Shown: piece by piece, positions 7,382 to 15,786 of the stretch
How the letters are laid out: every line of letters begins with the position of its first letter
Numbering within the stretch: position 1 is the first letter of the stretch
Origin: Lacipirellula parvula
Lineage (GTDB): Bacteria; Planctomycetota; Planctomycetia; Pirellulales; Lacipirellulaceae
NCBI RefSeq assembly: GCF_009177095.1
Contig: NZ_AP021861.1
Coordinates: 2,586,501-2,650,500 of the forward strand
Direction of reading: 5' to 3'
DNA length: 64,000 bases
Translations under genes and position numbers: made by a program
The notes under the pieces: generated by a model
The model's database searches: none
What the model was told of the DNA's origin: nothing
What the model saw: only the letters and a program-made list of their open reading frames with translations

Positions 7382-7762
7382 CCGGAGATTCCCGCGTGCG
7401 AGGAGCGACGAATCGCCGCTCCCCACGGAGGCGTCGCGTCGTCTTGAAAGGGTAGGTCGCTGTTGCGGGAGGGGACGACGAGGCCGGGAATAACGGAAAT
7501 CCGCCGTCGGGGCGTAAAGGGGAGCAATTCGTCCAGCCGTTACAAGCGGACCGGTGCGAGTGAGGCAGGCTCCTTCACGCCGAGTCTGCCAAATAGCCGA
7601 AGGGCCACGCCTTCCGGGCGGGAGCGGGATGGGCAATCCCTTGGCAGTTCAACCTGGACCGCGTGGCGGTCCGGCTATTGGTGAGGCGGCTTGAGCAGGC
7701 AGCCAATTCCCCACCTACTCACTTAAACACTTACTCACCCGCCTCTGCTTTCACTTTCATCT
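7382..7762. other. Intergenic region of about 380 bases
   Basis: No convincing gene. It should hold the promoter of the minus-strand cupin gene. Near its right end is a 26-base sequence (7711-7736) that recurs at 14211-14236. Confidence 0.5.
7711..7736. repeat. 26-base short repeat, copy 1
   Basis: CCACCTACTCACTTAAACAC followed by TTACTC. The copy at 14211-14236 differs only by a few C/T exchanges. Both lie just beyond the 3' end of a minus-strand gene. Confidence 0.5.
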
Positions 7763-8824
7763 CTACTGAAAGATCCGCTTCACCGCCGCAGTTCCGCGAG
7801 CCTTGATGGCAGTCTCGATGGCGGCCAGCGCATCGGGCGGCAGCCGCCAACCCATCGCCGAGGCGGTTTCTTCGATCTGCCACCCCCGCTTCGCCCCGCA
7901 CAGAGCCGAGGTGATGCCTGGCTGGCTGATCGTCCAGTTGATGACGACCTCCGCCACCGTGCGGCCGACGTTTGCGGCAATGTCGCGGAGCGACGTCACG
8001 AACGCTTGGTTACGTTCGAACTCGTCCCCTTGGTACATCGGGTAGCTCTTGCGGTTGTCGTCGTCGGCTAGCTTGGTTTCCGTGCCGATCTTGCCGGCGA
8101 GCAGGCCCTTCATCAGCGGCCAGTAAGCGGTCACCGAAATCCCTTCGGCCAAGCACCACGGGATGGTTGCCTGCTCGATATCGCGCTGCAGCATGTTGTA
8201 CGGCAGTTGCACGGCGCTTAGCGGGCAGACGGCGTGAAACTCCCGCAGTTGCTCGAGCGTGCAATTCGATGCGCCGGCTGTGCGAGTCTTGCCGGCGTCG
8301 ATCAAGCGTTGAATGGCAGCGGCCGATTCTACGAGCGGCACGTTTGGATCGGGGGAGTGGAGGTAGTAGAGTTCCACATACTCGACGCCCAAACGCTGAA
8401 GACTTTCGTCGCATTCCCGAGCGATCGTGGCGGGCGAAGCGTCTTTGGCTTGCTTGCCCGCGGCGTCGTAGTGAATGCCCCCTTTGGTGGCGATGACGAC
8501 TTCGTCGCGCGACGTGCCTTCGAGAGCGCGGCGAATGAGGTTTTCGCTCTCACCGTGAGCGCCATAGCAGTAGGCGGTGTCGATAAAGTTGACGCCTGCG
8601 GCCAAGCTGGCGCGAATCGTCGCAATGCTGTCCGCATCGTTGACGTCTAGGGACGTGACGCCAGCGATTGGCCAGCAGCCAAGAGAGACTGAGGAAATCT
8701 CGATGTCGGTTCGTCCCAAACGTCGGCGATCAGAGGCAGTGTCGAAGGACGGAACGGGCATCGTGAACTCGCTTGGTTGACCGCTGTCGCTGGAAGTGCT
8801 GGCAACGCTCCAAGATATCTCCAT
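7763..8824 (-). CDS. Aldo/keto reductase
   Basis: From the ATG at 8824, which has GAGGAG just upstream, the product is 353 residues. The AKR catalytic tetrad is visible: D82 and Y87 in NFIDTAYCYG, K114 in VIATKGG, and H156 in YYLHSPD. RRLGRTDIEISSVSLGCWPI is the usual N-terminal AKR strand. NAD(P)H-dependent reduction of an aldehyde, ketone or sugar is expected; the substrate cannot be told. An internal ATG at 8761 is a possible start and would remove a poorly conserved 21-residue leader. It is divergent from the large transglutaminase-like gene. Confidence 0.9.
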   Translation of the reverse strand: MEISWSVASTSSDSGQPSEFTMPVPSFDTASDRRRLGRTDIEISSVSLGCWPIAGVTSLDVNDADSIATIRASLAAGVNFIDTAYCYGAHGESENLIRRALEGTSRDEVVIATKGGIHYDAAGKQAKDASPATIARECDESLQRLGVEYVELYYLHSPDPNVPLVESAAAIQRLIDAGKTRTAGASNCTLEQLREFHAVCPLSAVQLPYNMLQRDIEQATIPWCLAEGISVTAYWPLMKGLLAGKIGTETKLADDDNRKSYPMYQGDEFERNQAFVTSLRDIAANVGRTVAEVVINWTISQPGITSALCGAKRGWQIEETASAMGWRLPPDALAAIETAIKARGTAAVKRIFQ

Positions 8825-8954
8825 CGACTCCTCGTTGGCAAATGGCGGCTCTTCCGCCGGCCTTGTCGCTCGGGTGCCGGTCAATCCGATGGAATTGCGG
8901 CGGCGAGCCATCTAATCGCCCCGTTTTGCCGGCTTGGCGGCTAGCGGATTGGTA

Positions 8955-8985
8955 TTGACGCACCTGCGTGAGCATTCGCTACACT
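8955..8985 (+). promoter_or_regulatory. Possible sigma70-type promoter for the 9062 gene
   Basis: TTGACG (8955-8960) and TACACT (8980-8985) resemble -35 and -10 boxes. The 19-base spacer is longer than the usual 17, so support is modest. Confidence 0.3.
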
Positions 8986-9061
8986 CCCGTCGATTTTTTC
9001 GATGCATGCGGCGCTATCGCTCCGCCGACGTCAGCCCCAGATCATCCTGGCGACTCAACCT

Positions 9062-12000
9062 ATGAGTTTGCAGCTCATCTTGCTCAGTGTGGAAGCCGAC
9101 GTAGAGTCGGGACGCGCCTCGATGGCGCTCGGGTACTTCGCGTTCATCATTCTGTTCGCCGCCGCAGCGTTGAAGTGCGGCGCCCTCATGGCACGACCGC
9201 AGACGCACAAGCTGTGCGTTGGGGCGCTAACGACGCTCTTGCTAACCTTGACGCTCTCACTGCTTCTGACTGCGTTGAGGAACCTACTGGAACTCCCTCA
9301 CTGGACGAACGTGGCGTCGTTTCTGCTGTGCGCGATCGGCCTCCTGAGCACGCTGGCGATGTCGATTGTTGGCCTGCTCGACTACCGCAGCCGTCCTACT
9401 TTATTCAATCAAGGTCGCGTGCAGGCGTGGCTCGCGCTCGGCATCTCGTTCGTTCCCGCCATCCTGGTTGCGATCGGATTTGCGAGAGGGTTTATTGAAG
9501 GCGCTCGTACGGCCATCGAACGGAACACGATCCGGTACGCGGAGCGCGAATCTAATTCGACCGCGGGCGACTTCGCCGCAAAGTCACCAGACGCAGGCGA
9601 GCGCTCAGAACAATCAGGCGTTAAGGCCGACTCAGCCGTGCGGCCAGCGGCCCACGAGGTCGTCGCGACTCGGCCAAGTTCTGACGCGACGCAGCAGTTC
9701 GCCGATCTCAATTTCGAGTTCACGCCGCCTGACGAGGGCTGGATCAAGCTGCACGCCGCGAGCGTGAGCGCTGACGCGAACGTCGCCTATACGAGCAAGG
9801 CGCCGCAAGTCATCTTCTTCATCATTGCCGAGCAAATCGGCGCCGACGCCGACGTGAAGGTCGATGCGCTGCTTGAGGTGGTGAAGGCGAATCTGTACGC
9901 GAGTTTTGAAGAAGTTGAGTTCGAAAACGCCGTTCCCCGAACGGTCGGCGGGATCGAAGGCGTCAACGTCGTGGCCAAATACACGAAGGGCGTCGTCGAA
10001 CATCGTCGCGCGATGTGGCTCGGCGCTCGCGGCGGATTTCTCTACCAGCTGATTTCCACGGGAAGAGAAAAGTACGCGGAGCAACTAGACGCGCGGCACG
10101 ACTTGATGCTGGCCGGCTTTCATGTGTTGGACCGCAATGCAGTCGTCTACTCCGAAGGCAAGACGCCGCTAACAACCTACGTTTCCGCGCACTATGGCTA
10201 TCGCGTTGATTTGAGCGAAGCGCCGTGGTTGAAGGCCTCGGCAGATGACGATCTGCTCCCCGCCGCCGAAGTTGCGGCGACGCTCAAGAGCCGAGCGGCG
10301 TTCGCCGTCGTGCCGCTAGTTCTGCCTTATGATGGCGCTACCGTCGAAGATGCGTCGGCGGCGCTCGCTAGCGTGTTGATCGAAGGCTTTGACGCCGATC
10401 GTTGCACCGACTTCACTTCGGCTCCCGCTAAGAATTCGGTAGAGGAAGTGCGCTTCCGCTACGTCAGATCGTCAACGACCGGCGTATCGATCGAGAACCG
10501 CTTTCGCATTCTCCGGAAAGGTCGACGCGCCGTGATGGCCGTCGGCTGGGCAGCCGCCGACGAAACGGACCTACTGGCGGAGATTGATCAGGCTCTCGGA
10601 ACCTTGGAACTGGACGAGGCTGGCGAGGCGAACAACGACAACGGCGAAGAAGAGCAGCGATTTTGGCGTGGCATGGCGGTGAATCGGCTGGGGATGGCGG
10701 CCTTCGATCGGCAGGACTTAACTGCCGCGTTGGCATGCTTCGAGGAAGCGATCAAGCTTCAGCCGAAGTACCCAACCGCACTGACCAATTATGTGCACAT
10801 CCTCGCCGAGAGCGGCAAACCAGAGCAGGCTGTCGCTGAGTTGGAGAAGCGGATCGACCAGTACGAGGATAAAACTCGCCTGCGGGAAAAGTACGCCGAA
10901 ATGTTGCTCGAAACCGGTGATGAGCAACGCTGTTGCGAAACGCTGCAGCAACTTCTTGCCGAGGGGCATCGTAGCGAAGAGACGTTGCTGGTTCTCGTCG
11001 GCGTGCAGATGGGAAATGAACAATACGACGCCGCGCTTGCCGCCGTCGAAGGCTATCTAGCGGGCGGGTCGAGTCCGCAGGCGACCCAGCTAAAGGCTGC
11101 TTTGCTTTCAAAGTTGGGGAAGCATGATGAATCCATCGCCATCATGGAAGAGATTCGCAAGTCTCGGCCGCGCGACGTCTCGGCCGTGATTGGTCTGGCA
11201 GTCGCCTATCACGAAGCGAAGCGGTTCGATGAAGCGCTGCAGCTGACGCAAGAACTCCTCGACACGGGCAAGCCGACTGAAAGTATTCACCTCCTGCGGG
11301 GCCGCTGCCAAATTGGCTTGAAGCTCTATCAGGAAGCGAAGGAATCGTTCGAGGCCGCGCAAGCCCTGAACCCGCGCAGCGAGGACGCGAAGGAGTGGAT
11401 CTCCGTGGCGTCCAGCATGCTCGGGCAGGGGAATAATTCGCTCGTCAAGACGCCGATCGACCCGGTGCCGTTGCCTGCTGAGATCGCAGGACGGCTCACG
11501 CAGATCCCAGCCAACGATGCGGCCGCCGGGACGTTCGGAGCCTACGAGAAGTTCCGCGTCGTCGGCTACGAATATCGCCATGGCGAGCGGTGGCGCTCGA
11601 CGACGTATCGGCAGATCAAGATCGTCGGCCAAGAGGGCGTTGATCGGTTTTCAACGCTGACCGTGACATTTAATCCCCTGGGCGAGCGCGTCTTCGTCAA
11701 TCGGTTGGCCGTCTATGACGCGGCCGGCAAGCTCGCCGCCGAAGGAAACGCCGGCGATTATTACGTCTCCGCTGACTCGCAGAGCGAACTCGCGACGGGC
11801 GACAACACGCTGACGATTCCGATCCCGCAACTGCAGCCGGGCAGCACGTTGGAGTTTACCTACACGCGCGAGAGTCTCGGAGCTGAGGAATTTGGCTACG
11901 AGAACGTCATGCTGACGTCGTCGATTCCGGTGCAAGCCGCGGCGGCGTTCGTCGTCGGCGACATCGATAAGTTGGCCTACACGTCGAGCGGCCCCGAGCC

Positions 12001-13363
12001 GCGTCGTAGCGCAGAGGGGGGACTGTTTTGGGGGATGAGCGATCCGCCGGTCTACGTCGATGAATCCTCTCAGCCTCCTGTCGCCGAGTTCTTGCCAGTG
12101 ATTCACCTCACCGACGCAGGGCAGGAGTGGAAGGTTTTGGGGGACGAATACGCTGAGCAAATCGCCGATCGTCTCAAACCAGACGACATTGCTGCGGCAA
12201 AAGCTGCGGAATTGACGAAGGGAATTGCCGGACGGGATGAGAAGATCGCGGTGCTCACGCGGTTCGTGCAGAAGCAACTGAACTACCAAGGGCTGGAGTT
12301 TGGCGTCCGCGGGCTCATGCCGAACACAGCGGCGAAGTCGCTGGAAAACGGCTACGGCGACTGCAAAGACCATTCTGTGTTGCTCAAGCAACTCCTCGAC
12401 GCCGCCGGCATCCCGGCGCAAGTTGCAATTGTCAACTCCAGCGGCGACGTCGACGGGCGGCTGCCGTCAGCTTCGCAATTTGACCACATGATCGTTTCGA
12501 TTCCCGGCCCTGACGGCGGCGACGCCGGCCGAACGTTCGTCGATTGCACGGCTAAGTATTCCGACCCCCGCCAGGTGACCGCTGATGAATTCGACGGACG
12601 CTTAGCGCTGCTGATCGAGTCGGGCGCGTCGCGCCTCGTGCCAATCGCGCCGCGGACGACGCTCGCTTCAGAAATTCGCTGCGGGCGCGAAGTGACGATT
12701 GTTTGCGACGAGCCGGAACGCGAAACAGCGGACGCCGTAGTCAGGGAACAGGTGTCGTTCAGTTCGACGCCGGCCGGGACGCTCCGCTCGATCCTGATCG
12801 GGATGCAGCCGCGCGATCGCAAGGAAGCGATCTCGCGATTGATCTCGGACCACGGCGACGTCGAGCTCACTCGATTGGAAGTAGTGAATCTGGAAGACCC
12901 CGCGGCGCCGCTGATTCTCCAACTTGAGTACCGGATGGACAACGTATTCCACCGCGTCGGCGACGGGGGATCGCCGCTTTCCGGCCGGCTCGTAAGTCCC
13001 TGGGAAACTTGGGTGACGACGGCTTACGCGATGAATGAACGACTGACGCCATTCCGCACGACGGGAGCGGCGATCGTCGGCTCGACTCGCTACGTGCTGC
13101 CGGCAGGTTTTACGCTCGATCGCGGTTTAGACTCCGTTGAATCGCCGCCGTCGAACAGTTTCGTCACCTGGCGAGTCGAAGCAAACCCTGCGGACGGCAC
13201 GACGCTGTTGCACGTCGATCGCCGTGCGGGAAGTCACCCGGCCTCAGCGTTTGCTTCCTGCTCTGCTGAGGCGAAGCAGTTTCTCGACCGCCTCAGGCGA
13301 CCGATTGCGATTCGTGAGATTTCCTCGACGGCGCAGGCGCCGGGCTACTCAACATTGCGTTGA
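9062..13363 (+). CDS. Giant membrane protein: TM segments, TPR repeats, DUF3857, transglutaminase-like
   Basis: The 1433-residue protein begins with about four membrane segments (residues 20-155, for example LTTLLLTLTLSLLLTALRNL). A mixed alpha/beta region follows to about 540. TPR repeats lie at about 545-780 (ALACFEEAIKLQPKYPTALT; SFEAAQALNPRS). A DUF3857-like region spans about 834-1020, and a transglutaminase-like core has C1101 (YGDCKDHSVLLKQLL), H1142 (FDHMIV) and D1161 (FVDCTAKY). DUF3857 plus transglutaminase core is a known bacterial pairing; the membrane and TPR parts make this version large. Start could be ATG 9002 or 9062. It may cleave or cross-link surface peptides. Its end overlaps the convergent arginine dihydrolase gene by 15 bases. 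Confidence 0.85.
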   Translation: MSLQLILLSVEADVESGRASMALGYFAFIILFAAAALKCGALMARPQTHKLCVGALTTLLLTLTLSLLLTALRNLLELPHWTNVASFLLCAIGLLSTLAMSIVGLLDYRSRPTLFNQGRVQAWLALGISFVPAILVAIGFARGFIEGARTAIERNTIRYAERESNSTAGDFAAKSPDAGERSEQSGVKADSAVRPAAHEVVATRPSSDATQQFADLNFEFTPPDEGWIKLHAASVSADANVAYTSKAPQVIFFIIAEQIGADADVKVDALLEVVKANLYASFEEVEFENAVPRTVGGIEGVNVVAKYTKGVVEHRRAMWLGARGGFLYQLISTGREKYAEQLDARHDLMLAGFHVLDRNAVVYSEGKTPLTTYVSAHYGYRVDLSEAPWLKASADDDLLPAAEVAATLKSRAAFAVVPLVLPYDGATVEDASAALASVLIEGFDADRCTDFTSAPAKNSVEEVRFRYVRSSTTGVSIENRFRILRKGRRAVMAVGWAAADETDLLAEIDQALGTLELDEAGEANNDNGEEEQRFWRGMAVNRLGMAAFDRQDLTAALACFEEAIKLQPKYPTALTNYVHILAESGKPEQAVAELEKRIDQYEDKTRLREKYAEMLLETGDEQRCCETLQQLLAEGHRSEETLLVLVGVQMGNEQYDAALAAVEGYLAGGSSPQATQLKAALLSKLGKHDESIAIMEEIRKSRPRDVSAVIGLAVAYHEAKRFDEALQLTQELLDTGKPTESIHLLRGRCQIGLKLYQEAKESFEAAQALNPRSEDAKEWISVASSMLGQGNNSLVKTPIDPVPLPAEIAGRLTQIPANDAAAGTFGAYEKFRVVGYEYRHGERWRSTTYRQIKIVGQEGVDRFSTLTVTFNPLGERVFVNRLAVYDAAGKLAAEGNAGDYYVSADSQSELATGDNTLTIPIPQLQPGSTLEFTYTRESLGAEEFGYENVMLTSSIPVQAAAAFVVGDIDKLAYTSSGPEPRRSAEGGLFWGMSDPPVYVDESSQPPVAEFLPVIHLTDAGQEWKVLGDEYAEQIADRLKPDDIAAAKAAELTKGIAGRDEKIAVLTRFVQKQLNYQGLEFGVRGLMPNTAAKSLENGYGDCKDHSVLLKQLLDAAGIPAQVAIVNSSGDVDGRLPSASQFDHMIVSIPGPDGGDAGRTFVDCTAKYSDPRQVTADEFDGRLALLIESGASRLVPIAPRTTLASEIRCGREVTIVCDEPERETADAVVREQVSFSSTPAGTLRSILIGMQPRDRKEAISRLISDHGDVELTRLEVVNLEDPAAPLILQLEYRMDNVFHRVGDGGSPLSGRLVSPWETWVTTAYAMNERLTPFRTTGAAIVGSTRYVLPAGFTLDRGLDSVESPPSNSFVTWRVEANPADGTTLLHVDRRAGSHPASAFASCSAEAKQFLDRLRRPIAIREISSTAQAPGYSTLR

Positions 13364-14185
13364 ATTCGCCCAAACGGCCGCGTCTTCGCCTTCGAGCCGC
13401 AGGGTGAGGCATTTGGCGCTACCGCCAGCTTTGACGAATTCGCCCAGCGGCGTTTCGACCGGCGTGAAGCCGGCGTTTCGCAATTGCTCGTGCAAATGCG
13501 GGCAGCCAACGTTCGTTACCACCGTGCGTCCGACGACGACCGCATTGCAGGCGAAGCTGCGGGCCTCTTCCTCCTCAACGGCGATGAGCGTCGGCACGTT
13601 CGCGGCGAGGACGCGTTGGCCGTAGTCGTCGAACGCCCCCGGGAAGTAGATCGCCGAGTCTGCCGTGAGCGGGCAGAAGCAGGTATCGAGGTGGTAGTAG
13701 TACGAGTCGATCAGCTCCAGCGGCAAGACGCGAATCCCAAGCATCTCGCCAATCTGCTGATGCCCCAGCGCGTCGCTCCGCTGGCGGTACCCAGCGAAGA
13801 GGGTGTCGCCGCAAAACAGGGCGTCACCGGCGCCTTCGAAGCTGAACTGGTTCGGCGTTTCGAGCGCTTCGAACCCGTCGGCCGCGAGCCATCGGCGAAA
13901 GTGCTCCTCTTCGCCTTGCCGCTGCGGATGCTTGAAGTGTGAGATTACTGCCTTCCGGCCAAAAACCATCGCCGCGTTGGCGGTGAAGACCAGGTCAGGC
14001 AGGCCGTCCACGGGAGCGAGTTCTTCGATCGTCGCTCCCGCCGCGACCAAGTGCCCGCGCAAGGCTCGCCACTGTTCCTGGGCAAGCGGATGGTCCGCTT
14101 GCCGTTCAGTATTCATCCACGGATTGATTTCGTAGTGAATGCCGTAATGGGTCGGCGGGCACATCAAGATACGAGGCGAAGACAT
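13349..14185 (-). CDS. ArgZ-like arginine dihydrolase / amidinotransferase family
   Basis: The 278-residue protein has the pentein hydrolase fold signature: FSFEGAGDAL (E117, D121), YYYHLDTCFCPL (H165) and the C-terminal catalytic cysteine C259 in GGSAKCLTLRL. INPWMN and FTANAAMVF place Asn at positions where arginine deiminases usually have Asp; Asn is reported for cyanobacterial ArgZ/AgrE, which convert arginine to ornithine, CO2 and two ammonia. The next gene upstream in the same direction (52 bases away) encodes the matching C-terminal domain of AgrE as a separate protein. Together they could convert arginine to ornithine to proline. A dimethylarginine hydrolase role is less likely in this context. 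Confidence 0.8.
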   Translation of the reverse strand: MSSPRILMCPPTHYGIHYEINPWMNTERQADHPLAQEQWRALRGHLVAAGATIEELAPVDGLPDLVFTANAAMVFGRKAVISHFKHPQRQGEEEHFRRWLAADGFEALETPNQFSFEGAGDALFCGDTLFAGYRQRSDALGHQQIGEMLGIRVLPLELIDSYYYHLDTCFCPLTADSAIYFPGAFDDYGQRVLAANVPTLIAVEEEEARSFACNAVVVGRTVVTNVGCPHLHEQLRNAGFTPVETPLGEFVKAGGSAKCLTLRLEGEDAAVWANSTQC

Positions 14186-14210
14186 GGCAAGCGACCTAGC
14201 TGTTCACAAC

Positions 14211-14236
14211 CCACTTACTCACCTAAACACCTACTC
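14211..14236. repeat. 26-base short repeat, copy 2
   Basis: CCACTTACTCACCTAAACAC followed by CTACTC, close to the copy at 7711-7736. It lies between the two genes of the arginine unit. Confidence 0.5.
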
Positions 14237-14237
14237 C

Positions 14238-15533
14238 TCAGGCGCCAGCCTGCTGCTCCAACTTCCGCACCTCCGCAACCAGCGCCCGCAAGAACGGTTC
14301 GACGTCGGTCACAAGTCCCACCGTCTGGAAGCTGCCACGGTCGTTCAGCTTGATGACGGTCGACGGGTTGATGTCGACGCAGACGACCTTCACGACGGCC
14401 GGCAGTAAGTTGCCGACGGCAACCGAGTGTAGCGTCGTGGCCACCATCAGGCAGAAAGAAACGTCCTTCACCATCGACCGCATGATCCGCTGGCACTCCA
14501 GGGCGTCGGTCACTACGTCGGGCAGCGGTCCATCGTCGCGGATGCTGCCCGAGAGGTGGAACTGCACACCGTTCTTGATGCACTCGTACATGATGCCGCT
14601 GCGCAGCGTGCCCGCCTCGACGGCGGCGGCAATCGAACCCGCACGGCGGATGCGGTTGATCGACCGCAAGTGGTGTTCGTGCCCTGCGTCGACGCTCGTC
14701 CCTTCGTTCAGATTGACGCCGAGACTCGTGCCAAACAGCGATTGCTCGATGTCGTGCGTCGCCAGCGCGTTGCCGGCGAATAGCTTGTGGAGGTAGCCGT
14801 CGCGGAGCAGTTCGCATACCAGCGGGCCGCTGCCGGTATGGACGATTGCCGGTCCGCCGACGAGCAGCGACTTCTTCGCATCGCGACGGTTTTCGAACAG
14901 CTGCCGCGCGATCTCGCGAATGACCACCCCTTTGGGCTTCTCCGTCGACACGGCGCTGTTCATAAACCCGAACGCATGGCCTTGCTCTTGCCGCTCGAGC
15001 GGGAAGACCCGCGTGCCGACGTGCCCGACCACGACCTTCATCCCGCGCTTGACCTCGGTCATCGGCAAGCAGCGGCAGGTGATCGATCGGTCGTCGACGA
15101 TGACGCCGCAGTCCATTTCCTGATCGCCGACTTCGATCCAGTGCCCGCCGAGCCGAATCTCGGTCCTTTGATTAGTTGTGCTGTAGAAGCCTTCGGGAAA
15201 GGCCCCATCCATGTCGGCCTCGACTAGTCGCGCGTCGCCTCCGTGGACCGCGACGGCGCCATGATCGGCAATCTGAGCGATGATCGCCTGCAGGGCTTCT
15301 TCACTTGCGGCGCGGACCTCGATGCGGGCGAAGCTCGGATCGCTTCGGTCGTGCCCGATCGCCACGTCCTTGATGGTGAACTCCCCCCCGGCGGCGGTGA
15401 TGCCGTCGAGGACTTTGGGCAAAATGAGGCTGTCGATGATATGGCCTCGAACTTCGACGTCTTCCACGGCGGCGAACGTGGATTTCTGGGACGACGAGAC
15501 CAGACCTGGATTCGACACGGTGGAAACCTCCAT
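14238..15533 (-). CDS. TIGR00300 family, LOR/SDH-type ornithine cyclodeaminase-like protein
   Basis: The 431-residue product matches the TIGR00300 (LOR/SDH) family: VEVRGHIIDSLILPKVLD at the N-terminus, GFYSTTNQRTEIRLGGHW, KKSLLVGGPAIVHTGSGPLV and LLRDGYLHKLFAGNALATHD. In archaea and in cyanobacterial AgrE/ArgZ this domain is linked to ornithine cyclodeamination to proline. Here it is a free-standing protein encoded upstream of the ArgZ-like gene. The first 20 residues are poorly conserved and no strong Shine-Dalgarno is seen, so the true start could be slightly downstream. Very probably co-transcribed with the 13349 gene as an arginine catabolic unit that releases ammonia. Confidence 0.85.
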   Translation of the reverse strand: MEVSTVSNPGLVSSSQKSTFAAVEDVEVRGHIIDSLILPKVLDGITAAGGEFTIKDVAIGHDRSDPSFARIEVRAASEEALQAIIAQIADHGAVAVHGGDARLVEADMDGAFPEGFYSTTNQRTEIRLGGHWIEVGDQEMDCGVIVDDRSITCRCLPMTEVKRGMKVVVGHVGTRVFPLERQEQGHAFGFMNSAVSTEKPKGVVIREIARQLFENRRDAKKSLLVGGPAIVHTGSGPLVCELLRDGYLHKLFAGNALATHDIEQSLFGTSLGVNLNEGTSVDAGHEHHLRSINRIRRAGSIAAAVEAGTLRSGIMYECIKNGVQFHLSGSIRDDGPLPDVVTDALECQRIMRSMVKDVSFCLMVATTLHSVAVGNLLPAVVKVVCVDINPSTVIKLNDRGSFQTVGLVTDVEPFLRALVAEVRKLEQQAGA

Positions 15534-15786
15534 TCGAACCGACGAGGGGGACTTCTGTAGGTATTCTAGGCGTCGACAAGGCTGGCGGCCCGCCGGAATG
15601 CCGATTGGGCAAAGTTCGCCGGCGGGGGGCGTTCAACGCAGATTACGGCGAGTCCTATTCGCCTTGCTGACAACACTTTATATTGTTTACAGAGGCTCGG
15701 CAGACGTTGCCACGCCTTTCCCAGAGGCCCATCGCGCGCCTCCGGCCCCCACGTGCGGGCTGTCACCATTTTCATCGACGTAGCAG

